A DNA stretch of 29,938 bases from an uncultured Clostridium sp. (GCA_900543325.1 UQQU01000040.1:1-29938), one strand, 5' to 3'. Shown: positions 18,122 through 26,411, counted from the first letter of the stretch. Notes: generated from the letters alone by a model not told the origin. Translations and numbers: made by a program.

Positions 18122-18529
18122 CTATATTAATTTTTCTACTACTTCACTTGGTGCTGGAACAGTAAAAATTAAATCTTCATCAACTTTTACCTTACATTCT
18201 TCTTTACTTTCTTGAATCTTATCTATTGATAATCCACCAATATTAATTTCTTTAAACTTAGTAGGTGCAACTTCTACTTTAAATAAAGTATCTTTAATTC
18301 CTGTAATCTTTAAATCCATTTGCCCACTATCATTTTTAACTTTTAAACCAATTATATTATTACCTTTTAGAGTTTTTTTATCAGTTGGAATATAATCTAC
18401 ATCTACTTTTCCTGTAACTGTTATAAATCCTCCACTTAACTTTCTTTTTACTAATAAACTTACGTTATACTCACTAGAAAGTTCACTTAATAATTTTCCT
18501 AATTTATAAACTGTTAATTCATGTACCAT
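18122..18529 (-). CDS. Unrecognised protein in the glycyl radical enzyme operon
   Basis: I do not recognise this 135-aa protein. The first 25 residues look helical (ELTVYKLGKLLSELSSEYNVS); the rest is rich in alternating beta-strand patterns and valine/isoleucine (about 28-120) and ends in a short helix. There are no cysteine clusters apart from one Cys in KEECKVKV, no membrane segment and no shell-protein (BMC) motif. It starts 40 bases after the activase gene with AAAGGAAC upstream and no terminator between, and it ends at the operon terminator. It is therefore expressed with the glycyl radical enzyme and may be a small accessory protein, but no function is assigned. Confidence 0.75.
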   Translation of the reverse strand: MVHELTVYKLGKLLSELSSEYNVSLLVKRKLSGGFITVTGKVDVDYIPTDKKTLKGNNIIGLKVKNDSGQMDLKITGIKDTLFKVEVAPTKFKEINIGGLSIDKIQESKEECKVKVDEDLIFTVPAPSEVVEKLI

Positions 18530-18569
18530 AATAATTGTTCCTTTTCTAAAATTTTATATCTTTATTATA

Positions 18570-19403
18570 TTACACAATTACTATATTATTGCAACCAATT
18601 TCTTCTGATTTTTCCTTTAGCTCTTGCATATACTCAATAGATGGACTATTTAAATATTTAAAGCTCTCTCGCACTCCAAGATTTCTAAATGATATAAGTT
18701 TATACCTAATTTTACAGTCATATTTACTAATTAAAGTAGATACTTCTTTAACTGTTTCTTCATTATTAAATATTTCTGGAACAACTACAGTTCTTACCTC
18801 ATATAACTTATTAATTGATGCTAAGTACTCTAAGTTCTTTAATACATTAAAGTTCTCAAATTTAATATATTTCTTATGTTTATCATTATTAAAACTTTTT
18901 ACATCTAACATAACTCCATCACAAAGTTCCATCAACTTTTCCATTTTACTAAAATCATTTGACCCATTACTATCAATAAAGCAAGTAAGTCCAATTGACT
19001 TTGCCTTTGTAAATAATTCAATTAAGAACTCTTCTTGTAATGTACATTCTCCACCAGATACTGTAATTCCTTGAATAAATGGTTTATAATTAGAAATTTC
19101 ATTAATTACCTCATCTGCAGTAATCTTTTGTATCTTAGGACTACTTGTATTTTTGCACTCTTTAATACATTTATCACAATTACAGCACTTTGATTTATCC
19201 CATATAACAATATTCTCTTCTATATGAAGTGCTTCTGTAGGACATTGCCTTACACATAAACCACAATTATTGCAAAGGTTTATGGTTTCAGGATTATGAC
19301 AATAAACACAGTTAAAATTACATCCTTGAAGAAAGATAGCTGTTCTATTGCCTGGTCCATCAACAGAACTAAATGGAATTATCTTATTAATATATCCAAT
19401 CAT
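18570..19403 (-). CDS. yjjW: YjjW-family glycyl radical enzyme activase
   Basis: This 277-aa radical SAM enzyme should install the glycyl radical on the YjjI-type protein encoded just upstream. The radical SAM cluster motif CxxxCxxC is C28, C32, C35 (GCNFNCVYCHNPE). A ferredoxin-like insert with two [4Fe-4S] motifs follows: C44, C47, C50, C54 and C73, C76, C79, C83. Then comes the SAM-binding VSGGEC (115-120). The insert is typical of activases of non-PFL glycyl radical enzymes. Its ATG overlaps the stop of the preceding gene in TAATG, which implies translational coupling. The symbol rests on pairing with a YjjI homologue. The reaction needs reduced flavodoxin or ferredoxin and strict anaerobiosis. 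Confidence 0.9.
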   Translation of the reverse strand: MIGYINKIIPFSSVDGPGNRTAIFLQGCNFNCVYCHNPETINLCNNCGLCVRQCPTEALHIEENIVIWDKSKCCNCDKCIKECKNTSSPKIQKITADEVINEISNYKPFIQGITVSGGECTLQEEFLIELFTKAKSIGLTCFIDSNGSNDFSKMEKLMELCDGVMLDVKSFNNDKHKKYIKFENFNVLKNLEYLASINKLYEVRTVVVPEIFNNEETVKEVSTLISKYDCKIRYKLISFRNLGVRESFKYLNSPSIEYMQELKEKSEEIGCNNIVIV

Positions 19404-20884
19404 TATCTTATCATTCTTTCTAGAACCTTACCGTTATTAACTTGGCCTTGTCCTAAAACAACTGTATCTTGAAGGGTAGCTTCTCCTCTATTTAATTTTT
19501 CTATTTCACTTTTCTTAACTAAGTATCCTGTAATTCTTATTACATCAGCTTCGGAAGAGTAAAGTGAGAAGTATCTCATTCCTTCTTTAAAAGCACCTTG
19601 AATTATATTTAAAATAAATTCTGGATTATTCATTGCATTTATTTCAAATGGGAATATATCCCCAACACCTGATGGGAAGTACTTATGGAATCTAGCTGTT
19701 TGCTTTAAATGCTTCCATAATTCAGGCTCTTCCCCTATTGGAATTCTTGCCCCTGGGCTTACATTTATATCATCGCCTATACCAACTTGAGCATGAAGAA
19801 GTAATCTTTCATTAGTAACTTTACAATGCTTACTTTCAAAGTTATTAATGAACTCATCCATGAAGTCCATTATTCTAACTCCTAAATCATCTGCAACTTT
19901 TGAATGCCCAAACTTTTCTTGTAAAACTTCAGACTTAAGTAATATATTTACACATTCAGCTAACCCTACTATTCCAAACATAGAAGTAAATCTATCTTTG
20001 CTTATAAATCCCTCTTTAACTAAAAAGTTAGTTTCAAAAAAAGTACTTTCTTCCACTATATATCTAATTCTCTCATTTATGTATTCGGCCATACATTGCA
20101 TTGCATTTGGTAATTTATCATTAAAGAAATCCTCTATAGATGTAGCTGTTTCCGCTAACTTAGATAATCTCATTCTAACTAATGTATGAGCTCCACCTCC
20201 AACATGAAGTCCATTATAACAACTTGCTATTCCATAATCCCCCAAATCTTTAGTGAACATTTCATCATTTGCAAAGCTTGGTTTAGCTGTAACTAAAGCA
20301 GTTTTTATCGCTTCTATAGCTAATTCATCTGGAGTTTCCTCATTATATTTTAAAGTAAGATTTGGAATTGCATTTTCTAATTCTCTTTCTACTTCTAAAA
20401 TTATTTTTGCAGCCCTTGTTGGCTTTGGCCCCAAATTACCATGACAGAAAGAATCTGTTATAGTTCTATCTAATTGAGTTAAGAATAATCTAATTGCTAA
20501 TCTAGCCTCTTCTTCATCAACTATAAATGGCTCTAATAAGTAATCTATGTTTCCTATGTATACTGGCATTGATGTTATTGAAGGTACATGCTTATACATA
20601 ATTAATAAATTAGTTGTAGCTTCCCATATATTTGTTGCAGGCGCTAATTCTAAGAACTTACATCCTTCCTTCATAAACTTTTCATAATCAGGTAATATAT
20701 ATCTAGGTCTATATGGAACATTTCCCTCAAACAAATCACATATAATCCCCTCATCTCTTAGCTTTTGTGTTTTTTCTGGTATATTTAATACCTTAACACT
20801 GTTTTCCGCATATCTTGCTAATGATAATACTTTTTGTTCATATGTTAGTGTAACATCTTTAATTATTTTTTCGATATCGTTCAT
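19403..20884 (-). CDS. yjjI: YjjI-family glycyl radical enzyme
   Basis: This 493-aa protein is of the YjjI (DUF3029) type, a short branch of the glycyl radical enzymes. The C-terminal glycyl loop is RITGYLVKK with the radical glycine at G453. The best thiyl candidate is C222 in ASCYNGLHVGGGAHT. It is much shorter than PFL or diol dehydratases (about 760-850 aa), as expected for YjjI. The substrate and reaction of this family are not established to my knowledge. GAGGTGA lies four bases before the ATG. It is the first gene of an operon with a dedicated activase and a 135-aa unknown protein, with no alcohol/aldehyde dehydrogenase or microcompartment genes nearby to hint at the pathway. Confidence 0.9.
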   Translation of the reverse strand: MNDIEKIIKDVTLTYEQKVLSLARYAENSVKVLNIPEKTQKLRDEGIICDLFEGNVPYRPRYILPDYEKFMKEGCKFLELAPATNIWEATTNLLIMYKHVPSITSMPVYIGNIDYLLEPFIVDEEEARLAIRLFLTQLDRTITDSFCHGNLGPKPTRAAKIILEVERELENAIPNLTLKYNEETPDELAIEAIKTALVTAKPSFANDEMFTKDLGDYGIASCYNGLHVGGGAHTLVRMRLSKLAETATSIEDFFNDKLPNAMQCMAEYINERIRYIVEESTFFETNFLVKEGFISKDRFTSMFGIVGLAECVNILLKSEVLQEKFGHSKVADDLGVRIMDFMDEFINNFESKHCKVTNERLLLHAQVGIGDDINVSPGARIPIGEEPELWKHLKQTARFHKYFPSGVGDIFPFEINAMNNPEFILNIIQGAFKEGMRYFSLYSSEADVIRITGYLVKKSEIEKLNRGEATLQDTVVLGQGQVNNGKVLERMIR

Positions 20885-21067
20885 TTTTTCACCTCATATT
20901 TATCTTTTGTACAAGTAGAGTATATCATAACAAAAATACTCATTCTATGCCTATTAAATTTATTACTTATTATAATATTTACCTTTAGCTTTAACCTTTT
21001 AAAAAAGTATAATATGTTCTATAATTATTTAGTGGTAAAAATTATAGAAAAAGGTAGGCATTTGAAT

Positions 21068-21487
21068 ATGAATTTAAAAATTAGATTTGCAGATATCAAT
21101 GATTTAGAATCTTGTGTTGAATTAGACTTACATAAAAATATAGATATAATAAAAAATAAAATTTTCATGAAGGAAGTTATTGTTGCAGAAATTAATAATA
21201 AAGTTATTGGTTGCTTAAAGATTGAATATATTTGGACTCACCTTCCATTTATAAGCTATATAGTTATAAGAAAGGATTTTAGATCTTCTGGTGTTGGAAA
21301 ATCAATGTTATCTTTCTTAGAAGAACACTTAAAAGAAAATGGACAATCTACTCTTTTAAGTTCTACAATGACAGATGCAGTTAATCCTCAAAAATGGCAC
21401 TTAAAAATGGGCTTTATTGAATGTGGTATGTTATGTGGAATTAACGATGATGGTGTTGGTGAAATATTCTTTAAAAAGTATTTATAG
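21068..21487 (+). CDS. GNAT-family N-acetyltransferase
   Basis: This roughly 139-aa acetyltransferase of the GNAT fold transfers an acetyl group from acetyl-CoA to an amine. Motif A, the acetyl-CoA pyrophosphate loop, appears as IVIRKDFRSSGVGKSML. The C-terminal part NPQKWHLKMGFIECG is the usual beta-strand pair with the alpha4 helix. The start is placed at the ATG at 21068 because AAGGTAGG (21051-21058) lies ten bases upstream. A longer reading from 21014 has no ribosome binding site and overlaps a TATAAT box (21008-21013) that is probably this gene's -10. It is divergent from the glycyl radical operon. The substrate is unknown. Confidence 0.85.
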   Translation: MNLKIRFADINDLESCVELDLHKNIDIIKNKIFMKEVIVAEINNKVIGCLKIEYIWTHLPFISYIVIRKDFRSSGVGKSMLSFLEEHLKENGQSTLLSSTMTDAVNPQKWHLKMGFIECGMLCGINDDGVGEIFFKKYL

Positions 21488-21503
21488 TATATTACTTTAA
21501 ATT

Positions 21504-21531
21504 AAACCCTCAACAACTGTGCTGAGGGTTT
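21504..21531 (+). terminator. Terminator of the GNAT gene
   Basis: The 9-bp stem AAACCCTCA (21504-21512) pairs with TGAGGGTTT (21523-21531), with a ten-base loop, followed by TATAATTA. It is GC-rich at the core and lies 16 bases after the stop codon. Confidence 0.75.
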
Positions 21532-21550
21532 ATAATTAAAATTATAATAC

Positions 21551-21587
21551 AAAAAAAATCATGTTAATTATTTTAACATGATTTTTT
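21551..21587. terminator. modC: Terminator of the modABC operon (bidirectional shape)
   Basis: The stem ATCATGTTAA (21558-21567) pairs with TTAACATGAT (21573-21582), extended by A:T pairs to about 15 bp. It has an A-run on the left and a T-run on the right. Reading leftward it ends the modC transcript; rightward it backs up the GNAT terminator. Confidence 0.85.
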
Positions 21588-21598
21588 ATAATTATTTA

Positions 21599-22660
21599 TT
21601 AACTTTTAAAAGTACATAAATATTGTGGCTCAAATTTAACCTTTATTTTTTCATTAATATCAAATACCATTTCCTCCTTTGAAATAGTGAAATGTATTAA
21701 ATCTGATCTATTTGAATTAATACTCTTAATATATAAAGTATAATCAAATGGATTTTCCACAATATTTTCTATTACTACCTCAAAAACATTTTCTTCTTTT
21801 TTTTCTTTTTCATCTTTGTATAACTTAATATTATGAGATCTTATAGCTATATAGTTTATATTATCTTTAATATTTTCTAAACATTTAAGCCTTAAGTTCC
21901 ACTCCTCAGCAAAAACAAAATTATTATCTAACTTTTTAACCCTTGATATATTTTTACATCCTGTAAGCTTTGCTTCCGCCAATGATTGTGGAGTTTCAAA
22001 TAATACATTTTTATCTCTTATATCATTAGCTTTTCCACCATCAAATACTATTATTTTATCACATACTCTATAAGCCTCTGCTATATCATGAGTTACAAAA
22101 ACTACTGTTCCTTTATAATCCTTTAAAATCTCTACAAGCTCTCTTTCCATACTTGCTCTTAAATGATTATCTAAAGCAGAGAAGGGTTCATCAAGAAGTA
22201 ATATATCCGGTGATGTAATAAGTGCTCTTGCTAATGCAACTCTTTGTTGCTGTCCTCCTGATAACTGCCAAGGATATCTATTTTCAAGGCCTTCTAATCC
22301 AAATTTTTTAATATAATTAGATGATAATTTACTTTTTTCAGCTTTACTAACTTTATCTAAACCTATTTCTATATTATCTTTTATAGTCATATGAGGAAAC
22401 AATGCATAGTTTTGAAATAAGAATCCAACTTTTCTATCTCTAGTTTTAACATTAATCTTTTCCTCTGAATCAAAAAGCACTTTATCATTAATAATTATTT
22501 TTCCTTTTGATGGCTTTTCAAGCCCTGCTATACATTTAAGTGTCATACTTTTTCCTGAACCTGACGCTCCTAAAAAACCTATAATACCACCTTTACTTTC
22601 CATAGAAACGTCTAAATTAAAGGAAGATAAATTTTTATTAATATCTATATGTAAACTCAT
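21599..22660 (-). CDS. modC: Molybdate ABC transporter ATP-binding protein
   Basis: This 353-aa ATPase of the molybdate importer has Walker A GASGSGKS at 31-38, Q-loop Gln83, signature LSGGQQQR at 133-140, Walker B ILLLDE at 153-158, the SALD D-loop, and an H-loop in VVFVTHD near 185-191. The C-terminal part (about 230-353) carries the Mop/TOBE-type extension typical of ModC, which can bind oxyanion and regulate transport. Only two bases separate the modB stop and this ATG (TAGTTATG), so translation is coupled. It is last in the operon and is followed by a strong terminator. Tungstate could also be a physiological substrate. Confidence 0.95.
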   Translation of the reverse strand: MSLHIDINKNLSSFNLDVSMESKGGIIGFLGASGSGKSMTLKCIAGLEKPSKGKIIINDKVLFDSEEKINVKTRDRKVGFLFQNYALFPHMTIKDNIEIGLDKVSKAEKSKLSSNYIKKFGLEGLENRYPWQLSGGQQQRVALARALITSPDILLLDEPFSALDNHLRASMERELVEILKDYKGTVVFVTHDIAEAYRVCDKIIVFDGGKANDIRDKNVLFETPQSLAEAKLTGCKNISRVKKLDNNFVFAEEWNLRLKCLENIKDNINYIAIRSHNIKLYKDEKEKKEENVFEVVIENIVENPFDYTLYIKSINSNRSDLIHFTISKEEMVFDINEKIKVKFEPQYLCTFKS

Positions 22661-22662
22661 AA

Positions 22663-23340
22663 CTATCTCCCCCTATTTCCTATTAACTTTTGTTGTGTAT
22701 CACACCAATAATTTAATAAAAAGATCATTATAAATGATATTGCAACTATAATTAAAACCCAAAGCATAGCTTTATTCATATCTCCACTTTCAACAGCAAA
22801 AAATATTGCAACTGGCATAGTTTGTGTTTTGCCTGGTATATTTCCAGCTATCATTAATGTTGCCCCGAATTCCCCTAATGCTCTTGCAAAGCTTAATACT
22901 AGTCCACCAATTATTCCTGGCCATGCAAGCGGAATTGCAACTTTAAAAAATATCTTAGTTTCGCTTAACCCTAAAGTTCTTGCTGCTGAAATCATGTTTT
23001 TATCTATTTGTTCAAATGCAGAACGACAAGTTCTATACATCATTGGAAATGCAACTACTGTAGCTGCTATAACTGTTGCACTCCAGCTAAAAATAATATT
23101 TTTATTAAAACTCATAAAAATTTTTCCTACAAATCCATTCTTTCCACAAATAAGTAATAAGAAAAATCCTATAACAGTTGGTGGTAATATTAGAGGAAGA
23201 GTGAAGATTCCATCTATAAACCCTCTACCTCTTCCTTTATAATTAGCCATTTTATAAGATATAAATATTCCTATTATAGAAGTTATAATGGTTGCAAGAA
23301 ATGCTGTTTTAAGCGATATCCATAAAGGTGAAAAATCCAT
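22663..23340 (-). CDS. modB: Molybdate ABC transporter permease
   Basis: This 225-aa integral membrane permease forms the homodimeric channel of the molybdate importer. Five hydrophobic segments can be seen, beginning with about 10-28. The coupling EAA-type loop is SAARTLGLSETKIFFKVAIPLAWPGIIGGL (about 126-155). GALGEFGATLMIAGNIPGKTQTMPVAIF, a ModB hallmark, follows. The length matches ModB proteins. It lies between modA (23 bases upstream) and modC in a compact operon. Confidence 0.95.
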   Translation of the reverse strand: MDFSPLWISLKTAFLATIITSIIGIFISYKMANYKGRGRGFIDGIFTLPLILPPTVIGFFLLLICGKNGFVGKIFMSFNKNIIFSWSATVIAATVVAFPMMYRTCRSAFEQIDKNMISAARTLGLSETKIFFKVAIPLAWPGIIGGLVLSFARALGEFGATLMIAGNIPGKTQTMPVAIFFAVESGDMNKAMLWVLIIVAISFIMIFLLNYWCDTQQKLIGNRGR

Positions 23341-23363
23341 AACTTATAACCTTGCCTTCTTTA

Positions 23364-24170
23364 TTACTCTACTGACTTATATCCATACTTTTCAAATATT
23401 TTTTGTGCTGCATCTGTAAATAAGAAATCTTCGAATTTCTTTGCTTCATCAACATTATTTGAATCTTTTATAACTGATACTGGATAAGTAATTGATGAAT
23501 GATTATTTACTTCATCAACATTTTCAACAATTTTAACACTATCACTACTTAAAGCATCACTTAAGTATACAAAACCTACATCTGCATTTCCAGATGCAAC
23601 CCATGCTAAAACTTCTTTAACATCTTTAGCAAAAACAAGCTTATCACTAATGCTATCTTTTATGCCTGTATTTGTTAATACTTCATCCGCATATTTACCT
23701 GCTGGTACACTTTCTGGTTCACCAACAGCTATATGAGTAACCTTATCACTTTTTAAATCATCAAAACTAGTAATATTAACTCCATTAGCTTCTACAAGAA
23801 CTAAAGAGTTTTCAACTAAATCTTTAGTAGTATCATCTAATAATAATCCTTCATCTTTTAAAGCATTCATTTGCTTTTGTCCTGCTGATATAAATAAATC
23901 ACAAGGTGCTCCTTGTTCTATTTGTTGTTGAAGAGATCCTGATGATCCATAATTTACAACTAAAGTAACATTTTCATTATTTTTCTTATATTCTGTTTCT
24001 AAATCAGCCATTACTTCCTTTAAGCTTGCTGCTGCCGAAATATTTAGCTCTACTGGAGCCTTCTTTTCATTATCCCCTGTAGCATCATTGCCATCACTAC
24101 TTTTACCACAGCCTACTAATAATAAGCTACAACATAATAACATTGATATAAATTTTGTCTTTTTTAACAT
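23364..24170 (-). CDS. modA: Molybdate-binding lipoprotein
   Basis: This 268-aa extracellular solute-binding lipoprotein captures molybdate or tungstate for ModBC. A signal peptide with lipobox LLVGC places the lipidated Cys at C21, followed by a charged, disordered linker (about 22-38). The mature part starts with ISAAASLKEVMADLE, then VNYGSSGSLQQQIEQGAPCDLFISAGQKQM, the characteristic ModA oxyanion-binding loops. VASGNADVGFVYLSDAL is the conserved second-lobe segment. It is first in the modABC operon. A GGAG ribosome binding site lies about ten bases before the ATG. Upstream are a predicted promoter and five helix-phased repeats, with a divergent regulator gene. Confidence 0.95.
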   Translation of the reverse strand: MLKKTKFISMLLCCSLLLVGCGKSSDGNDATGDNEKKAPVELNISAAASLKEVMADLETEYKKNNENVTLVVNYGSSGSLQQQIEQGAPCDLFISAGQKQMNALKDEGLLLDDTTKDLVENSLVLVEANGVNITSFDDLKSDKVTHIAVGEPESVPAGKYADEVLTNTGIKDSISDKLVFAKDVKEVLAWVASGNADVGFVYLSDALSSDSVKIVENVDEVNNHSSITYPVSVIKDSNNVDEAKKFEDFLFTDAAQKIFEKYGYKSVE

Positions 24171-24190
24171 TTTACACTCTCCTATTTCCT

Positions 24191-24240
24191 CGTTTTATTG
24201 TATTTAGTTATGTTTTATCATGTTTTGTTATGTTTTGAAC
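24191..24240 (-). repeat. Five 10-bp direct repeats in the modA leader, candidate operator
   Basis: Cores with the + strand pattern GTTTT recur at exact 10-base steps: 24192, 24212, 24222 and 24232, with a degenerate ATTTA copy at 24202. Three adjacent copies read ATGTTTT (24210, 24220, 24230). In modA direction the unit is about TRAYAAAACA. The array fills the space between the predicted -10 and the ribosome binding site, so all copies lie on one DNA face just downstream of the transcription start. This fits a cooperative operator for the adjacent regulator; binding is inferred. Confidence 0.6.
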
Positions 24241-24246
24241 AATTAA

Positions 24247-24275
24247 ATATTATCATATTCTACTCTTTATATCAA
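24247..24275 (-). promoter_or_regulatory. Predicted promoter of modABC
   Basis: On the minus strand, -35 TTGATA (24270-24275) and -10 TAATAT (24247-24252) are 17 bases apart. The -35 matches 5 of 6 and the -10 matches 4 of 6. Transcription would start near 24240, at the first of the 10-bp repeats. Confidence 0.5.
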
Positions 24276-24347
24276 TCAATTTAATTCAAATATAGAATTA
24301 CTTTTCTTTTAATGTTAAAATTATCTTAATAATTAAGGAGGGATAAG

Positions 24348-25334
24348 ATGGATTTAAAATCTTCTTTAACACCATTAGAGGTTGCAGAATTACTTAAAAT
24401 AACTAAAAACACAGTTTATGAACTTATTAAACGTGGAGAATTACCAAGTTATAAAATTGGTAAAAAAATTAGAATAGATATGCATGATGTAGAAGATTAC
24501 ATTAATAGCCAAAAATCAAATTCAAAACCATCTATTAATCGTAACATTAATACTACATTATCAAATAATAATGTTGAAAATATTACTAATAATCTTGGTA
24601 ATAATATTTCACTAAATAATCAATCTAATTCAGAAATAATTATTTCTGGTCAAGATATTTTATTAGACATTTTAGCAAGATACATAGAAGAAATTTTACC
24701 GGATTGTACAGTTCTTCGTTCTTACAAAGGAAGTTATAATGGTTTATATGATTTGTATAATAATAAAGTTTCTATAGCTTCTTGTCACCTTTGGGATGGT
24801 GATAAAGATGAGTATAATACTGATTATGTTAAAAGATTAGTTCCTGGTACACCTTGCGTTCTTATAAATTTAGCTTATAGATTACAAGGATTTTATGTTG
24901 AAAAAGGAAATCCATTAAATATAAAATCATTTGAAGATTTAACTAATAAAAATATTAAGTTTATTAATAGAGAAAAAGGTAGTGGTGTACGAGTTTTACT
25001 AGATGAGAAACTTAGATTACTTAATATTGATCCAAATTCTATAAATGGTTATTATAATGAAGAAAATTCTCATTTAGCTGTTGCAAGTACTGTTGGTCGT
25101 GGTGATGCAAATATTGGTCTTGGAAATAAAAAAGCTTCTATGCAAGTTGAAACTATAGATTTTATCCCACTACAAACTGAACGCTATGATTTAATTATAA
25201 AGAAAAGTGATTTAAACAATCCAATTTATAAAAGTATAATTTCTATTTTATCTTCTGAAAAATTCAAGAATGAACTACAAGGGATTGGAGGCTACGACCT
25301 TAAAGATTTAGGTAAAATAATATCTACAACTTAA
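24348..25334 (+). CDS. One-component regulator: excisionase-type HTH plus PBP-like sensor domain
   Basis: This 328-aa protein has an N-terminal excisionase/MerR-like helix-turn-helix (about 7-53, with LTPLEVAELLKITKNTVYELIKRGELPSYKIGKKIRI). A low-complexity Asn/Ser-rich linker (about 55-97) leads to a periplasmic-binding-protein-like domain (about 98-328, PBP_like type). Within it, NREKGSGVRVLLDEKL and DANIGLGNKKAS resemble oxyanion-binding lobes of ModA-type proteins. No signal peptide is present, so the sensor works in the cytoplasm. It is divergent from modABC with 177 bases between starts and should repress or activate that operon in response to molybdate or tungstate. AAGGAGGG precedes the ATG. 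Function is inferred from architecture and position; it replaces a ModE-type regulator. Confidence 0.85.
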   Translation: MDLKSSLTPLEVAELLKITKNTVYELIKRGELPSYKIGKKIRIDMHDVEDYINSQKSNSKPSINRNINTTLSNNNVENITNNLGNNISLNNQSNSEIIISGQDILLDILARYIEEILPDCTVLRSYKGSYNGLYDLYNNKVSIASCHLWDGDKDEYNTDYVKRLVPGTPCVLINLAYRLQGFYVEKGNPLNIKSFEDLTNKNIKFINREKGSGVRVLLDEKLRLLNIDPNSINGYYNEENSHLAVASTVGRGDANIGLGNKKASMQVETIDFIPLQTERYDLIIKKSDLNNPIYKSIISILSSEKFKNELQGIGGYDLKDLGKIISTT

Positions 25335-25353
25335 TTAAATTTAAAATTCTAAA

Positions 25354-25420
25354 TAAAGAAATATTATAATTACAGGATTAATGCAACTTTATTCTAATTA
25401 TAATATTTCTTTTTATTTTT
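25354..25420 (+). terminator. Terminator of the mod regulator gene
   Basis: A perfect 18-bp stem (25354-25371 with 25394-25411) around a 22-base loop is followed by TTATTTTTT. It lies 20 bases after the stop codon. The large loop is unusual but the T-run supports termination. Confidence 0.75.
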
Positions 25421-25487
25421 TATAGTCTAATAATACTTTTAAGTTTATAATCATTTCACCTTGTTAATAATTACAAATGGTGATGAT

Positions 25488-26411
25488 ATGATTAATTTTT
25501 ATAAAACCCTAATTAACAATAGCTCTAATAAAACAGTTAATAATTTAATAGACTCTGATAATTATAAAATTAACACTAGAACTAAATGCCCATACTGTGA
25601 AAGTAAAAATATTATCAAATATGGAATGTACAGAAATATTCAAAGATATAAATGCAAAAAACCTATGTGTGGAAAAACATTTACTACTGAAATTTATAAT
25701 CAATTTAGATACTCTAAAAAATTTAAAGAAAACTATCAAGAATACTTCAATCTTTTAAATAAAGGACTTACAATTAGAGAATGTGCAATGAAATTAAATA
25801 TCACTATTGTAACAGCCTTCTTTTGGAGACATCGATTTTTATTTGATTTTAAAAATAAGCATTATCTTGAAAATATATCTTCATATGTAGAATTAACTAA
25901 AATGATAGTAGTTGAAAACTTTAAGGGTTCTAGGAATATTCCTAATATTAAGAGAGATAAAATTACAGTTGTTAATGCTTTGAATGATTCTATAGACATA
26001 ATACCAATTATTGCCGCAAGAAACTTTTTCGGCTTTTATGAACTTAAAGATAATATTATTCCACGATTAAATAAAAAAGCTTATGTAGTTGGTTTAATTG
26101 ATGGAAGACTCAAAACCTTTGCTAACGCATTTAATGAAATAAATAAAGTAAAATTTAAAGAAAATTATAAAAATAATATTGATATACAGTATTCCATTAA
26201 TACTCAAAAATGGCTTTCTAAATTTCGAGGAGTTGCAAGTAAATACTTAGATCACTACTTATATTGGAGATTATTTGAATATAAAAATAATTTTAATTCT
26301 AAGAGAAATATATCATCAAAAGAAAGTATTAAAAAAAATCTTCATTTAACCGCTGATATAACTACCTATGTATCTTGGGAAAATATAAAATTAAAAACAC
26401 TCCCTATTTAA
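25488..26411 (+). CDS. Transposase-derived protein, IS1595-like zinc ribbon, probably inactive
   Basis: This roughly 307-aa protein starts with a zinc ribbon (CPYC...CKKPMC; C43, C46, C65 and C70 when counted from the TTG at 25461) and a helix-turn-helix (TIRECAMKLNITIVTAFFWRHRF). This is the N-terminal architecture of IS1595/ISXO2-type transposases. The following domain aligns by eye with the DDE core, but the first acidic pair reads VVENFKGSR where active members have DE, and the glutamate near IEGFW reads NTQKW. The middle Asp may remain in LIDGR. No terminal inverted repeats or target duplications were seen. The start at 25488 is chosen because GGTGAT precedes it; the upstream TTG has no ribosome binding site. 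It may be a domesticated DNA-binding protein or a decaying transposase. Confidence 0.6.
   Translation: MINFYKTLINNSSNKTVNNLIDSDNYKINTRTKCPYCESKNIIKYGMYRNIQRYKCKKPMCGKTFTTEIYNQFRYSKKFKENYQEYFNLLNKGLTIRECAMKLNITIVTAFFWRHRFLFDFKNKHYLENISSYVELTKMIVVENFKGSRNIPNIKRDKITVVNALNDSIDIIPIIAARNFFGFYELKDNIIPRLNKKAYVVGLIDGRLKTFANAFNEINKVKFKENYKNNIDIQYSINTQKWLSKFRGVASKYLDHYLYWRLFEYKNNFNSKRNISSKESIKKNLHLTADITTYVSWENIKLKTLPI

Noticed and set aside
18589..19074. A 161-codon rightward frame opposite the activase gene
   Set aside because: Antisense to the radical SAM gene with conserved motifs; no ribosome binding site and atypical codon use.
24191..24240. CRISPR-like interpretation of the modA leader repeats
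   Set aside because: Units are only 10 bases with no spacers; the layout fits an operator, not an array.
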